This document shows, in pieces, positions 19,980-31,800 of a stretch of 64,000 nucleotides of DNA. The DNA is taken from assembly GCA_012934845.2 (NCBI GenBank), contig WNNJ02002973.1:62001-126000 (forward strand). The letters run 5' to 3'. The DNA is from Pomphorhynchus laevis (lineage: Eukaryota > Acanthocephala > Palaeacanthocephala > Echinorhynchida > Pomphorhynchidae). Made by a program: the position numbers and the translations under genes. Position 1 is the stretch's first letter; each line of letters opens with the position of its first letter. Under the pieces are notes generated by a model. The model worked only from the letters and a program-made list of their open reading frames with translations, made no database searches and was not told the origin of the DNA.

Positions 19980-22795
19980 AGTAAAACCATCAAATAATAA
20001 TAGTTCCCATAGCGAGAACAGTAGAAAAAGCACAAACCATATGTAAAACATCATAATGACTCAACATAGAGACCTCCGATTCACGCCGTCCCAAACGGGC
20101 TCCTTGAATAGCTTAAAGGGATCGCCTATAAATATTATTAATGTATTTAGACTTAGGGATAAAGTTCTTGATTCATAGTGCGTTTAAACATAAACTTCTC
20201 GATATTTGAGCAGATAAATCAGATATAATTGCGGGGATCACATTAATAACTTAATAGATGAAGTGATCGCTAAAAACGTTTTAGCTTTTAAATCCATAAA
20301 AAGATTTTCCTGACTGAATAGAATATCATAAGTGACAAAGGCATATACACAAAACGACTATTCATAATTTACAATGTTAAAAATTATTAAAAACTACTTA
20401 AAATGCCAATTTGATTTTCTCCACAAATAATGTGACATTGAATAACATCAAAGAGAGCCAGTATGCTTTACAATTATGATGACTCATTATAAACAATTTT
20501 ATACATCATAATATAGCGGTTCAACACATCAAAACAATTATAAAATGTACCGACAATTGTCGCGGTTTTTACATCAATATATGCCAAAATATTTACCAAT
20601 ATAAAAAAGAAAGATATACAAACAGACAGTTTATGTGGTCATGGGACGCAATATTGATGTTTGGTAGAAGACGATATTTGCACCCAATTTATTTCACGCC
20701 TAATAATTATGGCTCAATATAAGTCACTATTAACGCTTTTGACACTAAATTTCTTTGAACCAACAATACATTTTGTAAAAATCAAGTTAAAGTTAACGAT
20801 CTATAAAAACCATAATCGAAAAATATACCAAATGAACGAGCAGTCACTTTTAAAATAAACGGAGGTCACTAAATTATGCAGATTTGTTGAAATAGAAAGG
20901 AATGATAATAAGCACTTTTCATCAAAGCGCAAGTCTTACAAGGAATTTAAATATTTTAATGGATTCACCAGATCGTTGCCTCTATAAACTAACTGGTTAA
21001 AAATTAAACCATAATTGGCAATAGTGTGAGTATTTGCCTCTTTTGAATGTTGTTATTAACCTATAAAATATGTCAAGCAGACAAGTCTTTTTCGACAAGA
21101 GCAAACGATAGCATTCAAACACAATCAAGAATGTTTTTGCAAACCAATTGTAAACCAAACAAAATTAAGCTATGATGTTAAGCTCATTATGTTAATGACA
21201 ACAACTCACCTAATGAACATTTCGAAGATACAAACTCGTAGCAACAAATCGAATACTTTAGAAAGGAAAATTGTGGAGTTAATGTTCATAATTACAAAAC
21301 GCGTAAAACTTGAAAAAGGTAATATTGACGATTTAATGCTGCACTTTAGGACGGATAAAGTTGGCAGGCATTTTATATTTCCACCAAACTATTAACATAC
21401 TTTTTATTTTATTTTTTATCTCGATGTTTATACTGTAATAGTTTTTTTTTCAAAATTGCTTTTTAAAAATATTGAGTTTGCGCCACTTAAATTTTGGAAA
21501 CAAATTTGGGTATGCATAAGCAGTTATTTATACCAACAAGTTGATGTTTGTTCAAAGTATCAGCTTCTGGACAAATTTCGGCCTTTTGCTTTAACTAATT
21601 TTAAAACCAGTAATGCAAGATTTTAAAGCTTTTTTCTATTTAACAAACTTTTAGTGGATTTTTATAAGTGCATTTCTTCACGTTAGCAATTTCAATGAAT
21701 TTCTTATTTAAAAAGTTTTCAAATGACAATTTTATCGTATGAGTGAACGACTAGGGCAATAGGTGAACGAGCAGTTAACATTTAGACAAAAAGCACTAAA
21801 ATCAGTAATTCATAAATTTTCAAAAATTGTATTTAGCTCAATCTTTTTACGATATGGAACAGCAAGAAGCAAAATCATTTTTAACACAATAAAATCAGAT
21901 AAAATCAGAAGAATTTGATAAAAGCTCAAATCAGTAGTCATTGATTCAATTAACTGATGAGCATTGATTATATTCATAAATTTATTTCTAAGATCAAACA
22001 AAAAAATTCAAATTTTCCATAAGTGTTGATGAAAATTGATATTTCTAACAATTTTGTTGTATGAATTCTATTTCTGCAGTAAATTTTAACTATTCAAAAT
22101 CATTTAAGTTATCTATCATACTTTTAAAGATGTTCTGTCATCTCGCCAAATAACAAAGACATCGTCTTAGTCATGATAAAGGCTTTTTATTTAGTGTGTA
22201 CATAAAATATTTAACGAGGCATATACACTCCTAAACAAAAAAATACTTATAAAACAGAAATGTTGTGATATTCGTGAATCGAAAACCTCATAAGATAAGC
22301 TTTAGTATACGGATTCTTCCATGCAGTTTGTGCCAACGTTAGTGATGCTGGTAAAAATGCATCTACATAAACCATTTTCAATTTTCAGTGATTGACGTAT
22401 GTCGCAAATTGTACCGTAGCTTACAGTTTTAATTTTGCTTGAATTTTGAAGCATAACGGTTCAAAATTAGTAATCACTGAAATCGAAGAAAGCCCTGTCT
22501 GCGGAGAAAGACCACAAAATCGTTTAAGAAAACACCATTTACTGCTATCAATTAGACTAAAGTTATCCGGTCACAGGTTCTGCCAAATAACTGAAATTCC
22601 GTAAGTGATCAAGGCGACAGCATTTTCGAAAAAATATCGTAAAGCGCCATTGAACGAAAGGCTACATAACTATGGAACAATATGCATCACCATCAAAATC
22701 TTGATTACTTTGTATTGCAAATGATCTCGAAAGTATTACGAGGTTGATAATAGCCCAAATATTATAACGCCCAAATATTTGAAAGATTTACAGAA
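19980..22795. other. AT-rich region without supported genes
   Basis: About 2.8 kb of AT-rich DNA. The few ORFs of 60-70 codons have low-complexity composition and no recognisable motif on either strand. No terminal repeats, tRNA or array found by eye. It is probably old decayed repeats or intergenic DNA. Confidence 0.5.
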
Positions 22796-22799
22796 TTCA

Positions 22800-23525
22800 A
22801 TAAAATCTATAATGCAAAATAGCCGATCTGTCTTGCATACTTTGCCAGCTCGTCTAAACTTAACCACTTTTGTTTTTCCACACTCACTTTAAGAAGATTT
22901 GTCTTACAGTACGGTGATATTGTGTTTAAACATTCGTGAGCTACATCCATTAATGCCATAATAATGAGCAAATAATCGGCAAATAAAAACGTTTTGGCAG
23001 ATGGAACATGTATTTCTATTGCGTCTGACAAGTCACCTACGAACATCGCAAAGAGCAAAAGAATCATTGGGTCGCCTTGAGGAACTCCTTTATTTTGAAT
23101 AAACGGTAGCGAGTAAATTAAATTGTCAAATATTTTAATATAATTTTGTTCTAAGTTTCTTTGCAAAGTTCTTGAAAAGTTCGCAGCAATTGAATAATAC
23201 GAGTTCGGCTTAGCGAGCAATAAACAACGGTTGATGATGTCAGAAGCTCGGGAAAACTTAATAAATACAAGTAGGAGTGACCAATTAAATCTATTTTCCT
23301 AAGAATGGTAAATATCACTTCCTCAAGAGCAGTTAATGTTGATCTACGTCTACGAAACCCGGTTTTGCATAAAAGTAGTTGTGACCGGCACAACAGATGA
23401 GTGTACGAGTCATGATAGTTGTAAATAATTTAAATGAGTGATTGAGGATTGCAATTCCTCTGTAATTATCAGGATCGCATGGTCCAAGATCCCTTAGTAT
23501 TTCTTTCAACACGAGAAAACGTTTT
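22800..23525 (-). mobile_element. LINE-E reverse transcriptase fragment
   Basis: Read on the minus strand: CDPDNYRGIAILNHSFKLF (near 23480-23430) is the RT fingers motif, GFRRRRSTLTALEEVIF (23358-23308) the following helix, NKGVPQGDPMILLLF (23094-23050) the palm loop, and FLFADYLLIIMAL (22990-22950) the catalytic strand with the usual YADD altered to FADY. The altered catalytic residues and at least one frame change make it inactive. The GVPQGDP form and RRRRST block separate it from LINE-A, B and C. Endonuclease and C-terminus are missing. Confidence 0.7.
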
Positions 23526-24779
23526 CATATTTACATCAATGTGATGATCTTAGCTTTGAGATTAAATATTATGTTGTGACTAGAATGCATAGAAATAAAC
23601 ATACACACTGATTTAGATACACACACCTAAATTTATTCTTCGTATTCTCCGAATTCTAAGGTGGATTCTGACCATAGCATTTAAATCTTCATGCTACTAA
23701 ATAAAAACCACACGATTTAACAACAAAAATAATTGAAATAAAGAAAGAAGAAGTCAACAAAGACAACGAAACAATGGGAACACACCTGCTGATAACCATC
23801 GGCAAGGCAGATCACTTAATAGTAAAATGGCTACAAAAAGTAAGCTTAGCGCAGAAACTACATTCGTAGTCGAGCACCACATATTTCTCGAAATGAGTAT
23901 CATGCCTGGCTGGATAAAAGTCCGCTGCTGAATGATTTGAAAGCGGCGTCGTTGACATGCTTCAGAAATATTTGCAAACAGTACGAGTTAGTATTCCTCT
24001 CAAGATACATCGGCGATCTCAGATTAATGCTACAACATTCACTCTCAATGACAATTGATCAAAAAGATTTCTGGCGAGACATCGGTAACTTACCGATTGG
24101 CGTTTTGTCTGAATATATAGAACACGCAAGCTTCACGAACAAATCAGATAGGCTTATTGTCATTCAACGGCCAAGCGCATATAAACGTGAAACGGTCCAC
24201 GGATACGTTGTGAGCATGTTACAATAAGTAGCATATGTCGCTCTTGAAACTAGAAGCTTGCCTCCAGTACGGTATATCGTACCCTTTGGTAAGTATCTTG
24301 CTCTAAATGATTACTTACGACTAATGTTCTACTTAATTTTCAAGCACTATGCAAAGCCACATGCAGATCATTCAGTGGTTAATGCTGTCATAATTCGAAG
24401 GATTCGATTAATCTTTCCGGAAATAGGACGATTTTTGTTTGAAAGCTCCGTCAATTACGATGAAAGCAATTTGATATCTGGTAGTGGAATATTTACTGAA
24501 AAAGTGCTTTTGAATAGTTCGGCTATACATGAAATCTATAGAGTAGCAATGGCGGAATTGGCCAATGTGACACAGTATGTGATAGGAGTAGGGGCGTTTG
24601 CACAACCTGCTTTCTCTGCACGATATACATGTCTAGTAATTGGGCCTGGTACGCATTGGAGATTCCGTTTTGGCAATTTGATACCTTATATGGTAAATCC
24701 GTTATGTTTATCGAATCACGAACGCACTATACTCTCAGAAATGTTGAGAATTAATTCAACAGTTAGTGCCGTCAATAGT
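23526..24779 (+). other. unassigned coding-like region upstream of an RT fragment
   Basis: From 23526 to 23930 I see nothing. Two same-strand ORFs follow: 23937-24227 and the first 170 codons of 24258-25025. The second contains GKYLALNDYLRLMFYLIF and ARYTCLVIGPGTHWRFRFG. Neither matches the N-terminal zinc-finger region expected for the RT downstream. The hairpin at 24780-24835 lies where the recognisable RT begins, so this may be a foreign protein fused by rearrangement. Confidence 0.35.
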
Positions 24780-24835
24780 CAATCTCTAACGATAAATGAT
24801 ATATCATTTGATAGATCATTTATCGTTAAAGATTG
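24780..24835. repeat. 26-bp inverted repeat, 2 mismatches, 4-base loop
   Basis: Arms 24780-24805 and 24810-24835 pair over 26 bases with two mismatches around the loop ATTT. The core is AACGATAAATGAT and its complement. The repeat lies inside an open frame at the border between unassigned sequence and the RT. Confidence 0.9.
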
Positions 24836-25108
24836 GTTATTTACAGCATCAACGAAAGATGGTGGAATACGACCAATAGTCATCGAGTTTACGATCATGC
24901 GTATGGCTGACAAACTGGCATGTCGCTTCTCAACGGATCTCGTGGTTGAACGTCTGATGCCGGTGCAGCTCGGTGTAGGCGTGTCGGGCGGCATTAAAGC
25001 TACAGTTCACGCCGCAACATCGTAACTACTTTTTGATATTACAACTCGTAACTGCGTAATAGTGACACTGGATCTCCGCAATGCGTTTAAAACGATCAGC
25101 CGCGACCA

Positions 25109-25171
25109 CATATTAATCCGTCGTAGGGCCAAATATTAACTTTGCATATTAATCCGTCGTAGGGCCAAATA
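25109..25171 (+). repeat. 27-bp direct repeat
   Basis: 25109-25135 and 25145-25171 are identical 27-mers containing CCGTCGTAGGGCC, separated by 9 bases. They sit at the end of the RT fragment and duplicate its last codons. Confidence 0.9.
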
Positions 25172-25639
25172 GACGTGTTTGATTGTGACAAAGCGATGCA
25201 TTTTAGTATTTTACTAGCCGCCTCAACTATTTCCTTATATGATGAGAATAACATCGCTGCAGATCATCCTTGTTCAATATTTTGAATACGTTTAGCATAT
25301 TCTATACCTTTTTTATTCTCGTTATATGCAAAGGAAGATGATTCGGAGTTAGCGTAAGAAACATCACTTGCACAAAAGACAACGACGTCAAAAAACGTCC
25401 GATTTTAAAACTTTGTATTTTATTAATTGTATTTTATTAATTGCATTTTATTAATAAAAAACTTAATTAACATATCACAAACAGAATATTCTGGTTTAAA
25501 AAGATAAATACCTACAATCAAGTTGCAGATCAAATTGCAGATTACCTATAATAATAGGTAATTTTCTTCCGTTTCAACAGCATTCCGTTTCAACAGCATC
25601 TTTAAGAACATCTCAAGATTTACTTCTTGACTGGGTAAT

Positions 25640-26215
25640 AGAAACCTAGCGGCAGAGCGATAGTGGTAATGATCAATATAGTAGTAAACTCCCTATAGCT
25701 CATCTTCCTGCCGATACTGTCAGAAATATGATCCATCACTCTCCCGTTTAGAGACCCTGGGATAATTTATACGTTTTCTCGGTGATGCCGGATTTATTTA
25801 GGCCACCAATAAGATATATCATTAATTAGATGTCAGGTAATGAGGACCAGTATGCAGTCTTACAACGAAGACTCATCCACCTGATGATGGTGATCTCACT
25901 GTAAATGAGTATTTTAGCATACTCAGTGAACAGGCACCTGATTCAGTGATCCGTGCGTACCAGGGCCCTTTGGAGATATAAAGGATTATAGCATCATTGA
26001 TATTTGCGTATTCAACGCATACGCTCCATCAAATGCCGTCAAGAGTAGCAAGCCTTGCTTCAAATCCCATAAATTGAAAAATAAATATTCAGAGAGAATA
26101 AACATTATAGAACGAGCGTCATTTATTTCGAGTTTTCTCTTTGCTATATGGATATGGAACCGAGTCGGCAGTTTCATGAAAGACAATCGCGAGTACCTTA
26201 GCAAGAATACATAAC
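25640..26215 (+). mobile_element. RLE-RT fragment 6: nuclease-like C-terminal piece
   Basis: From about 25985 the plus strand reads IIDICVFNAYAPSNAVKSS and then KYSERINIIERASFIS, the conserved end of the nuclease-like region and the block before the C-terminal helix (compare DVTVFNHFAPS on the minus strand near 31010). The region 25640-25985 is probably the preceding part but is too decayed to align by eye. Between this and fragment 5 (25180-25640) I see only AT-rich DNA. Confidence 0.55.
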
Positions 26216-26724
26216 ACCTCTTATAATGACAAAATTACGAAATTACGAAACGGAATTTGAATTATTCTGGCAAAAATGACTTCTCGTTGTATCCGAGGAG
26301 TACGATCAGCTGTTTACCACCCTATAAAAAGCACAGCATCAAACAATGAATAATTAATATTAACAATATTATATTCTCTTTTAAAACACTTTAAAATGTA
26401 TTTTATATTGTAAATAAATTATTTTATTAAAAAATATATTCTTAAAAAACTTGGAGATAGATATCATACAGATTAAAAAAGTTTAAGAAATAAATTATAC
26501 ATTATCGAACGTCATCCGAACGACAACCTAACGACAATCGAACAGCAACCAAACCGCAACCAATCTACATTTGAGCTTAATAATCTAAACTTACAATGAA
26601 TTTATTGCAATAACCTATTTATCTGCGGATAAATATGCTTGACAAAATCATATTTAAAATACGATAAAAGTGCTTGACACTTGACAATTATCAAATGAAA
26701 GTTGACTTGACAACTGAAGTGTAT
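26216..26724. other. AT-rich spacer
   Basis: About 500 bases without a supported gene. It includes a run of near-repeats of the type ACGACAACC/GAACAGCAACC near 26515-26560. Nothing else seen. Confidence 0.4.
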
Positions 26725-29375
26725 TATGCTGAAAGAAATGCCTGTAGACATTTCAAAACGTTGTTCATGCAACGAACACGTTACTGTTTGTAAGTCATGT
26801 AAGTGTGCTCATCTAAAACAACCGTGCGTCAATTGTTCAGAACGGAATGATGGAAATTCCGCTTCGCTGTAGATAGTTTATATAGCGGTAAAAAAATCAT
26901 GTTCGATAAATTGTTTTACTTTCGAATAAAAATAAAAAGAAATAAAAAATAAAAAAATGTTTGATCGAAAATTTAGTTCGAAGTGGATGGTTGAATGCGC
27001 TTCATTTGCCATTTTAGGAATTCTTGTCGTATTTAATAGTGTAGAACTTCTAGGAACTGCATTGGTTTTGGTCGTTCGAGAAAGATGGGGTAATTACGAA
27101 AGTAACTCGTTGATTGAAATTGCACGATAGGTTACAAAAACGTTTTGGAGATAAAATAGAATACAATTTTTACTAAGTTCCGCTAGCTACGCTCGCGGAT
27201 TAAGCTTAATCTCTCGATGATCTCAGATAGATCGTATCGCTGCGCTCGCCGATCAGTTGTAGTATCAAATATAACAGCTTAAACACACAAAGACGTTAAT
27301 GGGAAGACGAAAAAACATCTAAGAACGACACCAACTATGCACAACTGCAAGTACAGTGCTTGACACACGACTGCAGCGTCTAAAGAACAATCGCCTGGGA
27401 CAACAATAAGTATAAAGAAGACTTACTATGTGGTCTTTGTGCCAACAAACTAATCCGCAACCTTTCCAATAAGTACACATCAACATCCAACACGTCCAAT
27501 CAAACTACGACCGTCGATTCCGATGTCCTTTCTCCACCCGCCGAGCCTGCCACCATATACACTTTCCATCTCATGTTATGTTTACTCCCCGACAACCCCA
27601 TCTCATCCTTCCTGTCTCGTTTCTCAATAACCTACATCCATCAATCAAAATCACATCCACCAACCTCCACGATCCTTCCACTCATAACCTTTCATCACAT
27701 CGCTTGCCACCCTCTTTATTATCATTATCCTCTATGTCGCCCGTAATCAAAACAACTCTCTCCAAATCCTCAACTGCCAGCTCTCCTATCGTGATCTCAC
27801 CCACTCACGTCACTCGTCCTCCTTTACGGAAACGCTTTCCTTCTCGCGATCGTTGCGTCATCGTCACTAATATCACTCCTACCTCCTTATATCATCAAGC
27901 ACGTCTCAACCATGACTTTTCCGCCCTCAGATCCATCTTCTCGTTTCTAGTTCCTGCGGATACACCATCCTTTTTCAAGGACATCTCTCCTGTAGCATTC
28001 ATCCGCCTAGACAAATCTTCTCAATGCAATCTTTCTAAGCCTCCTCCCCTGAAAATTGTTTTCAAGTATCACTCTCACGCGTCCTCTGTCCTCTATCAAC
28101 GATTTAAACTCATGTCATCTTAACCACTCGAATTTTCCCAGATCGCACACCTTATGAAATCGCTCAACTCTCTTCTGCCCGCATCAAAAAACGCCGTCGC
28201 GAACAAAACGGCAAAACATCGCTCTCCATCCGAAACCTAGACGGAAATTTTCAAGTTGTCCACACCCGCCCCAAAATTCGATGGCGTTCCATCTCCCCTA
28301 TGAGTCTTCTCCGCTAGACCATTTTACCACCATACACGGTTCCCGACTCGGTCTCCTCAACACTATATCTATTCTCAATAAATTAGATCTTATCCTCAAC
28401 ATATTCAACAAACAATCCATCGATTTATACTGCCTCACCGAATCCTGGCACTCAGATTATGACAACCTGTCCATTCACCGTCTGCTATCTGCCGGTTGCT
28501 AACTAATCGAATCCGCCCGGTCCCTCAGCTCATCCCCTTCTAAATTCTCTAATCATGGCGGCATCGTCGCATTCGCCCGTCACCCCGCGTTTCTTCGCAA
28601 AATCACTCCCCCTTTCAGTCCTTGCTCTTTTGAATTGCTCACTTGTCGTTCTTCTAGCCCGATCACTTTAGATATCGCCATTGTATACCGTCCTGGTTCA
28701 TCAGCTCCTACATCTTATTTTTTACCGAACTCGCTGACCTCCTTTCTCATTGTTCTTTGTCCTCCATCCCTTCACTCGTTCTAGGCGGCTTCAATATCCG
28801 CTAAACCACCCCTCTTCCATCCGCTTCATCAACATTCTATCTAACTACAATTACAAACTCATCTCCACAAACCCCCCACGCATATCCTTGGAGAGGCACT
28901 CTACATCATCGATGTCCCCGATCGTTTTGCTGCCTACACCTCACTCTCCATCTCCGATCCTGGTCTATCCGATCACTTTCTCGTCACCCTTGATCTCACT
29001 TCCAACCATTCCCCGCTTCACACACCTACCATCCTACGTCGCTCTTGGAGAAAACTTGACCTCCAGCTTCTCCGCTCCGTCTTACTTAAATCGTCTATCT
29101 TCTCACACAATAACGTCATCATCTCCCCACGATCTTGACTTTCTTTTCGACCCTGAACTTACATCTACTCTCGGTTTTCTCTTGCCCTTTAAGCCTCACT
29201 CTCACCGTCGCTTGCACCGTGCCCCATGGTATAACATACAATGCCTACTCTCAAAGCGTCGACTCCGTCACGATTTCCGAGTCTATCACCGCTATCTCAG
29301 ACGTGATGTCCGCTCGCTCACTCCGCCTCTTCGTGATTCCTATCTTGCTCTTCGCCGGTATCATCTCCCCCTAGA
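26725..29375 (+). mobile_element. LINE-B copy: interrupted ORF1, ORF2 endonuclease
   Basis: The ORF1 N-terminus (26745-26870) has the Cys-rich pattern CSCNEHVTVCKSCKCAH, matching the copy at 48440. The second Cys pair (CGLCANKLIRNL, 27430) matches CGLCSAKLL at 48865. The spacing is about 240 bases longer here, so something is inserted between; a 57-codon hydrophobic ORF lies there. The RRM-like part follows at 27578-28123 (RDRCVIVTNITP, SPVAFIRLDKS). The endonuclease starts near 28330 (GSRLGLLNTISILNKLDL, SIDLYCLTESWH) and continues through NHGGIVAFARHP and AIVYRPGS, then LFDPEL and RRLHRAPWYN (29150-29235), the linker to the RT. The RT is absent. Several frame changes. Confidence 0.75.
26957..27130 (+). 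CDS. small hydrophobic ORF, 57 codons, uncertain
   Basis: ATG to TAG frame MFDRKFSSKWMVECASFAIL continuing GILVVFNSVELLGTALVLVV, one likely membrane helix or hydrophobic hairpin, then a charged tail. It lies in the stretch that splits LINE-B ORF1. No family recognised; it could be chance. Confidence 0.2.
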   Translation: MFDRKFSSKWMVECASFAILGILVVFNSVELLGTALVLVVRERWGNYESNSLIEIAR

Positions 29376-29460
29376 GACTAGTTTAGTTGACTAAACTAGT
29401 CAATTAAACTAGTCAACTAGTTTTGTTGACTCAAGTTTAGTCTGAGTCAACTAAACTAGG
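29376..29460. repeat. cluster of short palindromes at a LINE/Penelope border
   Basis: 29376-29387 and 29390-29401 are perfect 12-base complements (GACTAGTTTAGT) around TG. Further along, TTGACTCA and TGAGTCAA pair around a 9-base loop. The motif ACTAGTTTAGTTGACT and its complement are repeated through the cluster. It separates the LINE-B end from the Penelope-like sequence. Confidence 0.85.
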
Positions 29461-29479
29461 TGGCGACACCGAAAAAGCA

Positions 29480-29945
29480 ACGTTAAAAATTATGACTTAA
29501 AAGTTACATGTATTCAACCATATTGGAAAAATACGTAAGTACTAATGATTTCAATTTTAGATCTTTTAAATGTAACAGAAAAAATTGTATAGTTTGTGAT
29601 GTTATAAATAATAATTGTATTGTAAGTAATACGACAAACAAATGTTTTTCATTAAATATTAATAATAATTGTAACTGCAATACCACAGGTGTAGCGTATC
29701 TAATGCAATGTACATGAGGGTTGCAATATATAGGAAAAACATATCAAATGTTAAAAACTAGGTTTAGGCAACACATATATAATATACAGCATAATAGTCA
29801 AAACTATAGGAAAAAGAAGATTTTTGGATTAAAACGCTTAATTCCATGTACCCATTAGGATTGAATGACGTGGTACAGGGAATGGGCAGAAGTAGTATAG
29901 TACATAATAAACAACTATATTATAATAATCCGGTTAAACGCAAAT
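29480..29945 (+). mobile_element. Penelope-like element: GIY-YIG endonuclease end
   Basis: Cys pairs (FKCNRKNCIVC at about 29560-29600, CNCN near 29670) precede GVAYLMQC...LQYIGKTYQ then LKTRFRQHI (29690-29775). This is the GIY-YIG nuclease with its upstream Cys motif that forms the C-terminal domain of Penelope-like elements. One stop lies inside the nuclease. The RT part of this copy is missing; N-terminal sequence of another Penelope-like copy begins just downstream, at about 29955. Confidence 0.75.
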
Positions 29946-30569
29946 CAAGAAGTCATGGTGATAAAAGGAATAAGAAAAATAGAGTTAAAAATATTAAAAA
30001 AGATATATATAAATGAACAATTAGAAATATTAAAACAACTTTTCAGAGATAATAAGCTGAAAGATCTTTATGTACATATAAGAGGTTTTTCTAAAGATAT
30101 CATATGTTCAATAAATCAAAAATTAATTAACGACTATGATAGGCTAAGTTGTATAATAGACAGTTATTGTAATACAAAATACTATAATCGTACAATAAAT
30201 GTTAATAATAACAATAGAAAATATACATTAACCATAAACTTCATTAATAAATATATAGATAACATAAATATAGCCGGACTTTTAAATAATCCTAAAAGTA
30301 AAGAAATAATAGGGTCAGATTTAAGTAAATATATTCCTAAAATAAGGTAAAAACTCCTACCACCATTAGAACGAAAACTTTGTAATTATAATAAAGAATT
30401 AAAATCAATATGTAACGATAATATTAGAAACATAATGGAAACAGAATGCAATTGTAAAAGTCTCAGTTTTGATAAAATAAATGAACATATATGTACCCAT
30501 AATTTAGAATTAATTGAAAATTGTGAATTAAGGAAAATACTATCAAATGGGTAAAAATATTTTAAAAAA

Positions 30570-31800
30570 AATTATTATTAATTACAACATATGGTTCCCT
30601 CAAATGGGCTAATATACATTTAACATTGTTATTTATTCTAAAACATTAGAATCATCCATCCGTTCGGATCCACGACTATATGGGTGACCCCTAGTCGACC
30701 GGCACCCTCTGATTGCATGTGAGGCAGCACGACACAGCAGCAAACTTATGGACCTTCTGAGGTCACACAAGCATTCAGCATAGCTTTTATTCCCACGTGA
30801 TGAACGCAATCGAGCAATTGTCCTGAGCAAAACCATGGCGTCGGGTCCCGCAGCACCAGAAGCCGTGAACACCAGCGGCATAAATCTACTCCTTTCGATA
30901 TCGATGATACATCCGCGTATTTTGATCTTTTTCTCGCTTCATGAAAATCAAATGCAGCATTTCTCGTAGACGCACACGATGGAGCAAAATGGTTGAAAAC
31001 CGTAACGTCAAAGAACGTTCGCTCATATCTGGCGTCAGAAAGCCCAATGCAGACGATGTCGAGTCGCGCGTCGTTACTTCGACAAGTGACCCGATGATCA
31101 AAACAGTGATCACTATCTACCCGTTGTAATATCGGTTCGACACTAACCCCAGTACACACCTGTGTACTGGGGTTGGTGTACACAGGTGTGTACTGTGCGA
31201 AACTCCCACATTTGCTTTCGCTTGCACGAAAGCAAATGTGGGAGTTTCGCATCATCACCACACACACTTGTCCTTGGGAATCCCGATAGGGTCAAAGCAA
31301 TATCGCAATACAAGAGCATCTCTGAATTCATGTGGACACAAATGACTGAATTCAGCTTTCACTGGAACTGCACTAATCCAAGAGGAAGCACCCTGTCCCA
31401 GTGCAAATTCCAGGGCTTGATGCATTGAGGCGGGTAAGATTGATCGAATGTATGCCAAACGCTCATCCACAACTTTTTGTCGTTCTCGATTCAACTCTTT
31501 TGTCAAGTTATTCTGAGCATCCCTGAGAAGATCACCTTGCAGCCCACTATCAAATGTTTTACAAAAATTTTTCGAGCTTTCGAACTTGGTCAAAGCTGCG
31601 CTTACTGGATCAACCATGCCCATTCCACCCTTTGAAATTGGTGACGAAATCAACGCGTGCATAACTGAGTTTAGATCTTGATCGAAAAGTGAGGGAGCCA
31701 AACCACTGAATATAGTATCCCGTAAGGACAAATACAGATCCGTTTCACTTGGTGTCGATCTCATATTCATGGTCTATATTCATGGGTATAAATATAGATC
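30570..31800 (-). mobile_element. RLE-RT fragment 7, inserted in a Penelope-like element
   Basis: Minus strand, from 31770: LFDQDLNSVMHALISSP, then SKGGMGMVDPVSAALTKFES (31665-31600), GASSWISAVPVKAEFSHL (31390-31340), FRDALVLRYCFDPIGIP (31330-31280). After the hairpins at 31145-31250 come VSVEPILQRVD, NDARLDIVCIGL, FFDVTVFNHFAPS (31130-30985) and MPLVFTASGAAGPDAM with a basic C-terminal helix to about 30650. The D...FDVxVF residues fit a PD-(D/E)xK-type nuclease. The 3' tail (30570-30625) contains CCATTTGAGGGAACC, near the tails of fragments 1-3. This is the best C-terminal half of the family in the window. Confidence 0.75.
31145..31250. repeat. two successive perfect hairpins
   Basis: First: 31145-31158 (AACCCCAGTACACA) pairs with 31161-31174 around CC. 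Second: 31197-31220 pairs perfectly over 24 bases with 31227-31250 around the 6-base loop CTTGCA. A third partial pairing (ACACCTGTGTAC) links them. They replace the normal coding sequence between FRDAL...CVW and VSVEPIL in the RLE-RT fragment. Confidence 0.95.

Larger units (their letters stand above)
24780..25175 (+). mobile_element. RLE-RT fragment 5: start of reverse transcriptase
   Basis: STKDGGIRPIVIEF (near 24850-24892) is the RT fingers block of the RLE-RT family. It is followed by MPVQLGVGVSGGIKATVHA (24958-25015) and, after one stop, VTLDLRNAFKTISRDHILI (near 25060-25115), the first catalytic Asp strand. The piece ends at a short direct repeat near 25110-25170, before the palm YxDD. 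It complements fragment 4 in coverage but sits elsewhere. Confidence 0.7.

Noticed and set aside
19980-22795. Small ORFs in the AT-rich region (for example 20661-20858, 21189-21395)
   Set aside because: Low-complexity composition, no motif, no neighbouring signals; expected by chance.
26515-26560. Run of ACGACAACC-like repeats
   Set aside because: Short and imperfect, about four units; no more than a minor microsatellite.
28750-29394. 214-codon plus-strand ORF, Ser/His/Pro-rich
   Set aside because: Mostly the wrong frame of the LINE-B endonuclease; only its last third is in the true frame.
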